A stretch of 64,000 nucleotides of DNA. Source: Adenophora triphylla var. japonica (lineage: Eukaryota; Streptophyta; Magnoliopsida; Asterales; Campanulaceae). Where the stretch lies: contig JAFEMH010005402.1 in the NCBI GenBank assembly GCA_022495995.1, forward strand, positions 100,260 to 164,259. Direction: 5' to 3'. Under the pieces are notes generated by a model. That model worked only from the letters and a program-made list of their open reading frames with translations. It had not been told where the DNA came from and made no database searches. Shown in pieces: positions 33,558 through 46,400 of the stretch (its first letter is position 1; every line of letters starts with the position of its first letter). Both the position numbers and the translations under genes were made by a program.

Positions 33558-35117
33558 CTAAAAGAATGGCCACCAACTCTTGCCCCTGTGATTCTCCCTC
33601 CTTTGATTAGGTGGCGATGGCTGTTGCCCTCCTCTTGTTTCTGTTGAAGGGTTGCCTAACCACAAGACAAGAGCAATACCCACAAGACTGACAATTGGGG
33701 CAGCAGCAACAAACAACCATCTTCCTCTTGCCCTCGTCTCCCCATCACTTGCAACTTCATCTGCTGCTTCTTCTTCTTCTTCATCATCATCAGAGGAAAC
33801 ATCCTCCTGCAGCTGCTGGACACCACTAGTGCTATGTTTCCACCTCTCGTATTCCTTGTCATCAGTAGGAAGCTCGTACCGGCAAAGTGGGCAAGAATTA
33901 CGAGCACTCAACCAAGGCACAATGCACAAATGGTGATAGAGATGCAAACAAGGAAGCTGATTCACAACACTACCTACAGAAAAAGACTCTTTACAGATGG
34001 CACAACATCCCAAATCATCCTCCTGCTCCTCATTAATCACAACACGATCAAGATTCTTCACAAAAGACTCAGCAGCAGGAGGCCCTCCCCTTCTCGAGCT
34101 GTCCGTCTCAGCTAGCCGCTCAAGCAGTTCCTCAAACCCTCTACCATCAAGATAGTCCCCCGAATTTCCAACATAACGTGGTACATCCGATTCATCCAAG
34201 TTAGCAAATGTGTTGGTGAAGGGTGCTTCTGTCCTTTCCCCTATTCTCAATCGAATTGTACCCTCAAACTCAGAAGAACCAACACTTCTATGCCAACCTA
34301 CAGGATTATTGTTTCTACTTGACCTGTGAGGATGGACAACTCCAGCTACCAAAGAGCTTGATGTGTTTTCCTCAGTATCAACTTCTTCCCATTCATCTTC
34401 TTCATCATCTGAGTTCCATTGGCTCAGACCAGCATGCATAGGATCAATATCAGTGTCACTGTCAATGTCAAGATCACTTCCGCCATCGGGGTGAATGAAC
34501 ATATCATTGTCAAGAAAAGTATTACCATCAACAGAAGCATCAGAATCTCCTCCATACGCACTAAATGACATGGCATCACTTTCACCATGGAAGTGCCTAT
34601 ATCTACCAAAACTGATGTTTGATTCGCTGTCACCATAAATAGAATCATAGCCTCCATCACTATCTGTGTCAGACAGTCCTCTTCTCCATCTTCTTGACCC
34701 GATAGAGGTAGTTCTGGAACTTGTGCGCTGGATGACTCTGGTGGCAGCGGCAGCATCACCGTTATCTAAAGATTGGTTCTCGTGCTCAAAAGCTGAGGGC
34801 TGGTTTTGCCTTGCCAAATTAATGATGTTTGCAAACTGTTGTGAGAATATATTCTCTACAGATTCTGAACTGTTGTATCGAGCTTGCCGAACTCTGGAAG
34901 TTCTCCCCCGCTGAGTATCTTGGGATTCATTTTCATTATCCTCAAGAAACAGAAATTTACAATCCCCACATATGCGTATGGATTCAAGATCGCCTGCCCC
35001 ATTGTCAGATGAAAGGAATCTTTGGCACAACGCACATGCTGTTGGCAGGTCAGAATGGTCAACCAAGGACTGAGCAAAGGCCATTGTAACACTTTCCGCA
35101 TCTGCATCCGCATCCAT
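33558..35117 (-). CDS. RING-H2 E3 ubiquitin ligase, membrane-anchored
   Basis: A single open exon of 519 residues. An N-terminal zinc ribbon has C28-x2-C31 and C50-x2-C53 (PF14369 type). Residues 110-260 are acidic and Ser/Asp-rich, probably disordered. The RING-H2 finger is complete: C372, C375, C390, H392, H395, C398, C409, C412, with WL before the last pair, as needed to bind an E2. An acidic run follows (SSDDDEEEEEAADE), then one hydrophobic helix at about 467-488 and a basic tail ending KSWWPFF. The ligase would transfer ubiquitin to unknown substrates; the tail anchor suggests a membrane site. The first ATG lies directly after a splice acceptor and is followed by a well-conserved frame. 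The family is common in plants; no symbol is assigned. Confidence 0.9.
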   Translation of the reverse strand: MDADADAESVTMAFAQSLVDHSDLPTACALCQRFLSSDNGAGDLESIRICGDCKFLFLEDNENESQDTQRGRTSRVRQARYNSSESVENIFSQQFANIINLARQNQPSAFEHENQSLDNGDAAAATRVIQRTSSRTTSIGSRRWRRGLSDTDSDGGYDSIYGDSESNISFGRYRHFHGESDAMSFSAYGGDSDASVDGNTFLDNDMFIHPDGGSDLDIDSDTDIDPMHAGLSQWNSDDEEDEWEEVDTEENTSSSLVAGVVHPHRSSRNNNPVGWHRSVGSSEFEGTIRLRIGERTEAPFTNTFANLDESDVPRYVGNSGDYLDGRGFEELLERLAETDSSRRGGPPAAESFVKNLDRVVINEEQEDDLGCCAICKESFSVGSVVNQLPCLHLYHHLCIVPWLSARNSCPLCRYELPTDDKEYERWKHSTSGVQQLQEDVSSDDDEEEEEAADEVASDGETRARGRWLFVAAAPIVSLVGIALVLWLGNPSTETRGGQQPSPPNQRRENHRGKSWWPFF

Positions 35118-36400
35118 CTGGAATTACGAGAATTATAAGCACTTTATTCACTACAAACATCGTAGAAATGTAAAATAGCAAGGCATTTAACATGAATAGG
35201 TGCTATTCTAGTATGTACTTCCCCCCTATGTTTTTGGTAACCAATCGTTTTCCAAGCCTGCAATGGAAAAAATCACAAACCCACTGATACTTGTGAAGTT
35301 AATACTCCCTCCATCCTCAAATGATTCTCAACTTTTAAATTCTCAAGGAAATTAAGAAAGATGATTTTTAAGCAGCTTGGTAGCACATATACATAAATAC
35401 CCTTTAATGATCATATAATGTTGTCACAAGAGCAACGGACATTATAGTTGACAAAGGTGAATTTTGTGATTTCACAAGAAAACGAACACTCATTTTGAGA
35501 TGAAGGGAGTATTAGAGTAATTGTAACTGAACTGCAATAGTTCCCATTGTTTTTTAACTTTCACATTCAACTTAGCCTTCACCAGACTTAACTAGCTCGA
35601 CGGATCATCATCGTTACCAAATCCAAAGATGTAAGCAAAATTTCTGCTGACAGCTAAATCCATATATATCTCTTGTTTTTCCATTGTTCCAGTAGAAATA
35701 TAGCTGGCTGCTAATAGTAACACATGGTATTTTCTATAGTCTTGTTTCAATGATTATATAAGTACCCCAGAGCCCAAAGAGCTTCCGACCAGCTCATCAT
35801 CCTCCTTTTGTTAGGAATTCACTCACAAGGAAAAAGAGTGTGACTCCTATAATTCTAAATTCGTAATCCCTCAGTCCCTGTATGAGTGACTATTTTTAGC
35901 TTTTAATAACACCTTTAAATTTCCGATATAACGCAATTCTATCTGTCTGTGCCTTAAAAATTAGTTTTTGCATGACAATGCAACTGCCAACCATTTGACA
36001 AACAACATAATCAGGAGAATTAACAATCAAATTAACTCAGGAAAATTTATATTATAGTCAACAATAGAGATCAACGCAATACAGGTTCAATTTGAGTACA
36101 CACAAGTAAGAATGGATCTTGAATTTTGAAGCTAAGAAAAAAACAAATTAAAACGTAAGACGAAATTAATAAGATATGATTAAATAGCGAAAGGGTTAAC
36201 ACAAAACAAACAGCTTACCAAATGAGGATAAGCTTAGGAGTCAATGGGTACCACGATCTTGAATGGATCCCCAAATTAAAGGAAAATCCTGAAAAGAAAC
36301 TAAAAGTTTCCACAACACATTAAGCCAAAAAGAGAAGAAAACAATTAAATTAGAACAATTGGAGGGTAGGAAAGAGTTGAAGATATGCACCCAGAACTAG
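35118..36400 (-). other. 5' untranslated region of the RING gene with a ~1.1-kb intron
   Basis: On the - strand a donor TTTG|GTAAGC at 36218 and an acceptor ATTCCAG immediately before the ATG at 35117 define a 1101-bp leader intron. The upstream exon covers about 36219-36400. The intron holds a complete Stowaway MITE and the start of another. This is inferred from splice words and the absence of coding in between. Confidence 0.55.
35305..35509. mobile_element. Stowaway MITE in the RING gene leader intron
   Basis: 205 bp; CTCCCTCCATCCTCAAATGA at the left and TCATTTTGAGATGAAGGGAG at the right, flanked by TA on both sides (35303-35304, 35510-35511). Confidence 0.85.
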
Positions 36401-37445
36401 GGTTCTTGACGCAGGAAAATCAATCGCCAATCCAAAAAATGAAAAATCTAAGGGAGTTTTTTTGGGTAAATAGTCCATTCGCTCATTTAGGCAGTTTGGC
36501 GTTTTTCTTTACTTCGTCCGACCCAGTCCCCACCACCACCACTACCACCCTTTTATCTCCTTTTTTTTTTGCTATTATTATATAGTTAAATGCTTAAAAG
36601 GTCCCACCTATTTTCATTTTTTTCTTATTCACCCCAATCATATTATTTTGTGTTTTTTTAAATATATTTTTTTATTAATGAATTACAACATTTCAAAGCG
36701 ATAGAAATTGCATTGCAGGATTCTAACCCCATACTCAATTACTCATCATATTATATTAAAAGGGACATCAAAATCGTTTGAAGGAAATTGTATATTTTTC
36801 TTACATAAATCGTTTGTCGTTTGACAAAGATTATTGTGGGTTCATGTTCCACGTTGTGAGAACATGAAATGAAATATCTAGATGTCCAATTTGATATTGG
36901 ATGAGAAAGATATGATAGCTCAAAGTAAGTGGGTTAAAGTGTAACTTTTAGAAGTTAACACCACTATTGATGTCCCATAATTCCTAGATTAATTGAGGGA
37001 TTAATATGGATCATTACTTTGGAATTTGGGGTTAGTGGTATTAAACTTCTTGAATAGAAAGTAATGAGTCTCATATTAATACTAAGATTAATTGGGTATT
37101 CATGGGAGAGTTAGTGGAGCTATAAGTAGAGAGACTCATAATAATGAAAATTGATTTCTTTTTCCATCAATTCTCTACCTCCCTCTTGCAATTTGTTATC
37201 TTCTTCCTTTGGCCTCCTAGAGAAATATCCATGGTGATTTTGTCCAAGCATAGGGAAATTTGCCAGAAAACTTAAGTTCAAAGTTGTTCCGGTTCATCCG
37301 TTCTATCCTGGGAGACTAACGTCTATTGAAGACCTCGAGCACTCGTAGTGAGGGGGCGAATTAGTCTTAAAGAGAGTGTCTAACACGGCTCGGATTCAAG
37401 CAAATTCAAGACGACGACTTACGATTTTTTCTTTGATAATTTTTA
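36401..37445. other. Flank between the RING gene and the satellite, LTR-like
   Basis: 36401-36590 is the promoter side of the RING gene and is C/T-rich. 36760-37440 resembles an LTR: a TATA-like GCTATAAGTAGAGAG near 37110, then a leader-like stretch with GTTCCGGTTCATCCG and CCTGGGAGACTAACG. No matching partner LTR or coding part is present, so this is tentative. Confidence 0.35.
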
Positions 37446-40400
37446 TGTTGTATATACCCCCTTTGGGGAATCGGGAAATTTTGTAAATGGTTATTTTCAC
37501 CATGAAAACGACCTCTGTTTGAGCCAAATTTTTGATGGGCTGATCCTTTCAAAAGTTCTATTGGATTGGTTGAAAAAAGGAGGATATTTGGCAACAAGTG
37601 CCCGGGAGCCCAAAAATGCGTGTGCTACCCACTTTGGGGAATCGAGAAATTTCGTAAATGAAGCTTTTCACCATGAAAACGACCTCCGTTTGAGCCAAAT
37701 TTTTGGTGGGAGGATCCTTTCAAATATTCTATAAGATTGGTTGAAAAAAAGAGGGTATTTGGCTACTAGTTCCCAGGAGCCCAAAAATGCGTGTACTACC
37801 CCCTTTGGGGAATCGGGAAATTTTATAAAAGGTGATTTTTATCATGAAAACGACCTCCGTTTGATCCAAATTTTTGATGGGCTGATCCTTTCAAAAGTTC
37901 TATTGGATTGGTTGAAAAAAGGAGGGTATTTGGCTACTAGTGCCCGAGAGCCCAAAAATGCGTGTGCTACCCCCTTTGGGGAATTGGAAAATTTCGTAAA
38001 TGGTGATTTTCACCATGAAAACGACCTCCGTTTGAGCCAAATTTTTGGTGGTATGATCCTTTCAAATGTTCTATTGGATTGGTTGAAAATGGATTGTATT
38101 TGGCTACTAGTTTTCGTGAGCCCAAAAATGCGTGTACTACCCCTTTTGGGAATCGGGAAATTTCGTCAATGGTGATTTTCACCATGAAAACGACCTCCGT
38201 TTGAGCCAAATTTTTGGTGGGCTGATCCTTTCAAATGTTCTATTGGATTGGTTGAAAAAAGGAGGGTATTTGGCTACTAGTGCCCGAGAGCCCAAAAATG
38301 CGTGTACTACCCCCTTTGGGGAATCGGGAAATTTCGTAAATGGTGATTTTCACCATGAAAACGACCTCCGTTTGAGCCAAATTTTTGGTGGGATGATCCT
38401 TTCAAATGTTCTATTAGATTGGTTGAAAAATGGATGGTATTTGGCTACTAGTTCCCGGGAACCCAAAAATGCGTGTACACCCCCTTTGGGGAATCAGGAA
38501 ATTTCGTAAATGGTGATTTTTACCATGAAAACGACTTCCGTTTGAGCCAATTTCGGTGGGCGGATCCTTTCAAATGTTCAATTGGATTGGTTGAAAAAAG
38601 GAGGGTATTTGGCTACTAGTGCCCGAGAGCCCAAAAATGCGTGTACTACCCCCCTTTGGGGAATCGGGAAATTTCGTAAATGGTGATTTTCACCATGAAA
38701 ACGACCTCCATTTGAGCCAAATTTTTGGTGGTCGGATCCTTTCAAATGTTCTATTGGATTGGTTGAAAAAAGAAGGGTATTTGGCTACTAGTGCCCGGGA
38801 GCCCAAAATGCGTGTACTACCCTCTTTGGGGAATCGAAAAATTCCGTAAATGGTAATTTTCACCATGAAAAGGACCTTCGTTTGAGCCAAATTTTTGGTG
38901 GGCAGATACTTTCTAATGTTCTATTGGAATGGTTTAAAAAAGGAGGGTATTTGGCTACTAGTGCCCGGAAGCCCAAAAATACGTTTACTACCCCTTTTGG
39001 GAATCAGGAAATTTCGTCAATGGGGATTTTCACCATGAAAACGACATCCGTTTGAGCCAAACATTTGATGGGCTGATCCTTTCAAATGTTCTTTTGGATT
39101 GGTAGAAAGAAGGAGGGTATTTGGCTACTAGTTCCCTAAAGCCCAACAATGCGTGTACTATACTCCCTTTGGGGAATCAGGAAATTTCGTAAATGGTCAT
39201 TTTAACCATGAAAACGACCTCCGTTTTAGCCAAATTTTTGGTGGGATTATCCTTTAAAATGTTCTATTGGATTGGTTGAAAAAAGGAGGGTATTTGGCTA
39301 CTAGTGCCCGAGAGCCCAAAAATGGGTGTACTCCTTTGGGGAATCGGTAAATTTCGTAAATGGTGATTTTCACCATGAAAATGACCTCCGTTTGAGCCAA
39401 ATTTTTGGTGGGATGATCCTTTCAAATGTTATATTGGATTGGCTGAAAAATGGATTGTATTTGGCTACTAGTGCTCGGGAGCCCAAAAATGCGTGTGCTA
39501 CCCCCTTGGGAAATCGGGAAATTTCTTAAATGGTGATTTTCACCATGAAAACGACCTCCGTTTGAGCCAAATTTTTGGTGCGATGATCCTTTCAAATGTT
39601 ATATTGGATTGGTTGAAAAAAAGGAGGGTATTTGGCTACTAGTTCCCGGGAGCCCAAAAATGCGTGTACTACCCCCGTTGGAGAATCGAGAAATTTTGTA
39701 AATGGTGATTTTCACCATAAAACGAGCTCCGTTTGAGCCAATTTTTTGGTGGGTTAATCATTTCAAATGTTCTATTGGATTGGTTGAAAAAATGAGGGTA
39801 TTTTGCTACTAGTGCCCGAAAGCCCAAAAATGATGTACTACCTACCCCCTTTGGGGAATCGGGAAATTCCGTAAATGGTGATTTTCACCATGAAAAGTGT
39901 ACTACCCCTTTTGGGGAATCGGGAAATTTCGTAAATGGTCATTTTCACCATGAAAACGAAATCCGTTTAAGCCAAATTTTTGATGGGCTGATCCTTTTAA
40001 ATGTTCTATTGGATTGGTTAAAAAAGGAGGGTATTTGGCTAATAGTGCCTGAGAGCCCAAAGATGCGTGTACTATACTCCCTTTGGGGAATAGGGAAATT
40101 TCGTAAATGGTCATTTTCACCATGAAAATAACCTCCGTTTGAGCCAAATTTTTAGTGGGATGATCCTTTAAAATGTTTTACTGGATTGGTTGAAAAAAGG
40201 AGGGTATTTGGCTGCTAGTGCCCGAGAGCCCAAAAATGCGTGTACTCCCTTTGGGGAATCGAGAAATTTCGTAAATGGTGATTTTCACCATGAAAATGAC
40301 CTCCGTTTGAGCCAAATTTTTGGTGGGATGATCCTTTCAAATGTTAAATTGGATTGGTTTAAAAATGGATTGTATTTGGCTACTAGTGCCCGGGAGCCCA

Positions 40401-43400
40401 AAAATGCGTGTGCTACCCCCTTTGGGGAATCGGGAAATTTCTTAAATGGTGATTTTCACCATTAAAACGACCTCCATTTGAGCCAAATTTTTGGTGCGAA
40501 GATCCTTTCAAATGTTCTATTGGATTGGTTGAAAAAATGAGGATATTTGGCTAATAGTTTCCGGGAACCCAAAAATGCGTGTACTACCCCCGTTGGGGAA
40601 TCGAGAAATTTTGTAAATGGTGATTTTCACCATAAAACGACCTCCGTTTGAGCCAATTTTTTGGTGGGTTGATCCTTTCAAATGTTCTATTGGATTGGTT
40701 GAAAAAATGAGGATATTTGGCTACTAGTGCCCGAAAGCCCAACAATGCGTGTACTACCTACCCCCTTTGGGGAATCGGGAAATTCCGTAAATTGTGATTT
40801 TCACCATGAAAACAACCTCCGTTTGAGCCAAATTTTTGGCGGGCAGATCCTTTCAAATGTTCTATTGGATTGGTTGAAAAAATGAGGGTATTTGGCTACT
40901 AGTGCCCGAAAGTTCAAAAATGCGTGTACTACCCCTTTTGGGGAATCGAGAAATTTCGTCAATGGTGATTTTCACCATGAAAACGACCTCCGTTTGAGCC
41001 AAATTTTTGGTGGGCTGATCCTTTCAAATGTTCTATTGGATTGGATGAAAAAAGGATGGTATTTGGCTACTAGTGCCCGAGAGCCCAATCCAATAGAACA
41101 TTTGAAAGGATCCGCCCATCAAAAATTTGGCTCAAACGGATGTCGTTTTCATGGTGAAAATCACCATTGACGAAATTTCCCGATTCCCCAAGAGGGGTAG
41201 TACACGCATTTTTCAACCAATTCAATAGAACATTTGAAAGGATCCGCCCACCAAAAATTTGGCTCAAACGGTGGTCGTTTTCATGGTGAAAATGACAATT
41301 TACGAAATTTCACGATTCCCCAAGGGGGGAGGGGGGTAGTACACGCATTTTTGGGCTCCCGGGCACTAGTAGCCATATACCCTCATTTTTTCAACCAATC
41401 CAACAAAACATTTGAAAGGATCCGTCCACCAAAAATTTGGCTTAAACGTAGGTCGTTTTCATGGTGAAAATCACCATTTACGAAATTTCCCGATTCCCCA
41501 AAGGGGGTAGCTCACACATTTTTGGGCTCCCGGGAACTACTAGTAGCCAAATACCCTCATTTTTTCAACCAATTCAATAAAACATTTGAAAGGATCCGCC
41601 GACCAAAAATTTGGCTCAAACGGAGGTCGTTTTCATGGTGAAAATGACCATTTACGAAATTTCCCGATTCCCCAAAGGGGGTATAGTACACGCATTTTTA
41701 CGCTCCTGAGCACTAGTAGCCAAATACCCTCCTTTTTTCAACCAATCCAATAGAACAGTTGAAAAATGGATGGTATTTGGTTGCTAATTCCCGGGAGCCC
41801 AAAAATCCCCTTTGGGGAGTCGGGAAATTTCGTAAATGGTGCTTTTCACCATGAAAACGACCTCCGTTTGAGCCAAATTTTTGGTGGGCAGATCCTTTCA
41901 AATGTTCTATAAGATTGGTTGAAAAAAGGAAGGGTATTTGGCTACTAGTTCGAGGGAGCCCAAAAATGCGTGTGCTACCCCCTTTGGGGAATCGGGAAAT
42001 TTCGTAAATGGTGATTTTTCACCATGAAAACGACCTCCGTTTGAGCCAAATTTTTGGTGGGATGATCCTTTAAAATGTTCTATTGGATTGGTTGAAAAAT
42101 GGATGGTATTTGGCTACTAGCTCTCGGGAGCCCAAAAATGCGTGTACTACCCCCTTTGGGGAATCGAGAAATTTCGTAAATGGTGCTTTTCACCATGAAA
42201 ATGACCTCCGTTTGAGCCAAATTTTTGGTGGGCGGATCCTTTCAAATGTTCTATAAGATTGGTTGAAAAAAGGAGGGTATTTGGCTACTAGTTCGAGGGA
42301 GCCCAAAAATGCGTGTGCTACCCCCTTTAGGGAATCGGGAAATTTCGTAAATGGTGATTTTCACCATGAAAATGACCTCCGTTTGAGCCAAATTTTTGGT
42401 GGGATGATCCTTTCAAATGTTCTATTGGATTGGTTGAAAAATGGATGGTATTTGGCTACTAGTTCCCGGGAGCCCAAAAATGCGTGTACTACCTCCGGGA
42501 AATTTCGTAAATGGTGCTTTTCACCATGAAAACGACCTCCGTTTGAGCCAAATTTTTGGTGGGCGGATCCTTTCAAATTTTCTATAAGATTGGTTGAAAA
42601 AAGTAGGGTATTTGTCTACTAGTTCGAGGGAGCCCAAAAATGTGTGTGGTACCCCCTTTGGGGTATAGAGAAATTTCGTAAATGGTGCTTTTCACCATGA
42701 AAACGACCTCCGTTTGATCCAAATTTTTGGTGGGCGGATCCTTTCAAATGTTCTATAAGGTTGGTTGAAAAAAGGAGGGTATTTGGCTACTAGTTCGAGG
42801 GAGCCCAAAAATGCGTGTGCTACCCCCTTTGGGGAATCGAGAAATTTCGTAAATGGTGATTTTCACCATGAAAACGACCTCCGTTTGAGCCAAATTTTTG
42901 GTGGGAGGATCCTTTAAAATGTTCTATAAGATTGGTTGAAAAAAGGAGGGTATTTGGCTACTAGTTCGAGAGAGCCCAAAAATGCGTGTGCTACCCCCTT
43001 TGGGGAATCGAGAAATTTCGTAAATGGTGATTTTCACCATGAAAATGACCTCTGTTTGAGCCAAATTTTTGGTGGGAAGATCATTTCAAATGTTCTATTG
43101 GATTGGTTGAAAAATGGATGATATTTGGCTACTAGTTCCCGGGAGCCCAAAAATGCGTGTGCTACCCCCTTTGAGGAATCGGCAAATTTCTTAAATGGTG
43201 ATTTTCACCATGAAAACGACCTCCGTTTGAGCCAAATTTTTGGTAGGATGATCCTTTCAAATTTTGTATTGGATTGGTTGAAAAATGGATGGTATTTGGT
43301 TACTAGTTCCCGAGAGCCCAAAAATCCCCTTTGGGGAATAGGGAAATTTCGTAAATGGTGCTTTTCACAATGAAATCGACCTCCGTTTGAGCCAAATTTT

Positions 43401-46400
43401 TGTTGGGCGGATCCTTTTAAATGTTCTATAAGATTGGTTGAAAAAAGGAAGGGTCTTTGGCTACTAGTTCGAGGGAGCCCAAAAATGCGTGTGCTACCCC
43501 CTTTGGGGAATCGAGAAATTTCGTAATTGGTGATTTTTACCATGAAAACGACCTCCGTTTGAGCCAAATTTTTGGTGGGATGATCCTTTCAAATTTTCTA
43601 ATGGTTTGGCTGAAAAATGGATGGTAGTTGGCTACTAGTTCATGGGAGCCCAAAAATGCATGTACTACCCCCCTTTGGGGAATTAGGAAATTTCGTAAAT
43701 GGTGCTTTTCACCACGAAAACGATCTTGCTTGAGCCAAATTTTTGGTGGGCGGATCCTTTCAAATGTTCTATAAGATTGGTTGAAAAAAGGTGGGTATTT
43801 GGCTATAAGTTCGAGGGAGCCCAAAAATGCGTGTACTACCCCTTTGGGGATTCGAAAAATTTCGTAAATGGTGGTTTTCACCATGAAAATGACCTCTGTT
43901 TGAGCCAAATTTTTGGTGGGATGATCCTTTCAAATTTTCTCATGGATTGGTTGAAAAATGGATGGTATTTGGCTACTAGTTCCCGGGAGAACAAAAATCC
44001 CGTTTGGGGAATCGGGACCCGGGAGACCAAAAATCCCCTTTGGGGAATCGGGAAATTTCGTAAATGGTGCTTTTCACCATGAAAACGACCTCCGTTTGAG
44101 CCAAATTTTTGGTGGGCGGATCCTTTCAAATGTTCTACAAGATTGGTTGAAAAAAGGAAGGGTATTTAGCTACTAGTTCGAGGGAGCCAAAAAATGCGTG
44201 TGCTACCCCCTTTGGGGAATCAGGAAATTTCGTAAATGGTGATTTTTCACCATGAAAATGACCTCCGTTTGAGCCAAATTTTTGGTGGGATGATCCTTTC
44301 AAATGTTCTATTGGATTGGTTGAAAAATGGATGGTATTTGGCTACTAGTTCCCGGGAGCCCAAAAATGCGTGTACTAACCCCTTTGGGGAATCGGGAAAT
44401 TTCGTAAATGGTGCTTTTCACCATGAAAACGACCTCCGTTTGAGCCAAATTTTTGGTGGGCGGATCCTTTCAAATGTTCTATAAGATTGGTTTAAAAAAG
44501 GAGGGTATTTGTGGCTATAAGTTCGAGGGAGCCCAAAAATGCGTGTACTATATATCCCCTTTGGGGAATCGGGAAATTTCGTAAATGGTGATTTTCACCA
44601 TGAAAATGACCTCCGTTTGAGCCAAATTTTTGGTGGGATGATCCTTTCAAATTTTCTATTGGATTGGTTGAAAAATGGATGGTATTTGGCTACTAGTTCC
44701 CGGGAGCCCAAAAATGCGTGTACTACCCCTTTGGGGAATCGGGAAATTTCGTAAATGGTGCTTTTCACCATGAAAACGACCTCCGTTTGAGCCAAATTTT
44801 TGGTGGGCGGATCCTTTCAAATGTTCTATAAGATTGGTTGAAAAAGGAGGGTATTTGGCTACTAGTTCGAGGGAGCCCAAAAATGCGTGTGCTACCCCCT
44901 TTGGGGAATCGGGAAATTTCGTAAATGGTGATTTTCACCATGAAAACGACCTCCGTTTGAGCCAAATTTTTGGTGGGATGATCCTTTCAAATGTTCTATT
45001 GGATTGGTTGAAAAATGGATGGTATTTGGCTACTAGTTCCCGGGAGCCCAAAAATGCGTGTACTACCCCCTTTGGGGAATCGGAAAATTTCGTAAATGGT
45101 GCTTTTCACCATGAAAACGACCTCCGTTTGAGCCAAATTTTTGGTGGGCGGATCCTTTCAAATGTTCTATAAGATTGGTTGAAAAAAGGAGGGTATTTGG
45201 CTACTAGTTCGAGGGAGCCCAAAAATGCGTGTGCTACCCCCTTTGGGGAATCGAGAAATTTCGTAAATGGTGATTTTCACCATGAAAACGACCTCCGTTT
45301 GAGCCAAATTTTTGGTGGGATGATCCTTTCAAATGTTCTATTGGATTGGTTGAAAAATGGATGGTATTTGGCTACTAGTTCCCGGGAGCCCAAAAATGCG
45401 TGTACTAACCCCTTTGGGGAATCGGGAAATTTCGTAAATGGTGCTTTTCACCATGAAAACGACCTCCGTTTGAGCCAAATTTTTGGTGGGCGGATCCTTT
45501 CAAATGTTCTATAAGATTGGTTGAAAAAAGGAAGGGTATTTGGCTACTAGTTCGAGGGAGCCCAAAAATGCGTGTGCTACCCCCTTTGGGGAATCGGGAA
45601 ATTTCGTAAATGGTGATTTTCACCATGAAAACGACCTCCGTTTGAGCCAAATTTTTGGTGGGATGATCCTTTCAAATGTTCTATTGGATTGGTTGAAAAA
45701 TGGATGGTATTTGGCTACTAGTTCCCGGGAGCCCAAAAATGCGTGTACTACCCCATTTGGGGAATCGGGAAATTTCGTAAATGGTGCTTTTCACCATGAA
45801 AACGACCTCCGTTTGAGCCAAATTTTTGGTGGGCGGATCCTTTCAAATGTTCTATAAGATTGGTTGAAAAAAGGAGGGTATTTGGCTACTAGTTCGAGGG
45901 AGCCCAAAAATGCGTGTGCTATACCCCCTTTGGGGAATCGAGAAATTTCGTAAATGGTGATTTTCACCATGAAAACGACCTCCGTTTGAGCCAAATTTTT
46001 GGTGGGATGATCCTTTCAAATGTTCTATTGGATTGGTTGAAAAATGGATGGTATTTGGCTACTAGTTCCCGGGAGCCCAAAAATGCGTGTACTACCCCTT
46101 TGGGGAATCGAGAAATTTCGTAAATGGTGCTTTTCACCATGAAAACGACCTCCGTTTGAGCCAAATTTTTGGTGGGCGGATCCTTTCAAATGTTCTATAA
46201 GATTGGTTGAAAAAGGAGGGTATTTGGCTACTAGTTCGAGGGAGCCCAAAAATGCGTGTGCTACCCTTTGGGGAATCGGGAAATTTCGTAAATGGTGATT
46301 TTCACCATGAAAACGACCTCCGTTTGAGCCAAATTTTTGGTGGGATGATCCTTTCAAATGTTCTATTGGATTGGTTGAAAAATGGATGGTATTTGGCTAC

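Noticed and set aside
33652..35113. Several 70-110-codon frames opposite or shifted to the RING gene
   Set aside because: Shadow frames caused by its Ser/Asp/Glu-rich composition.
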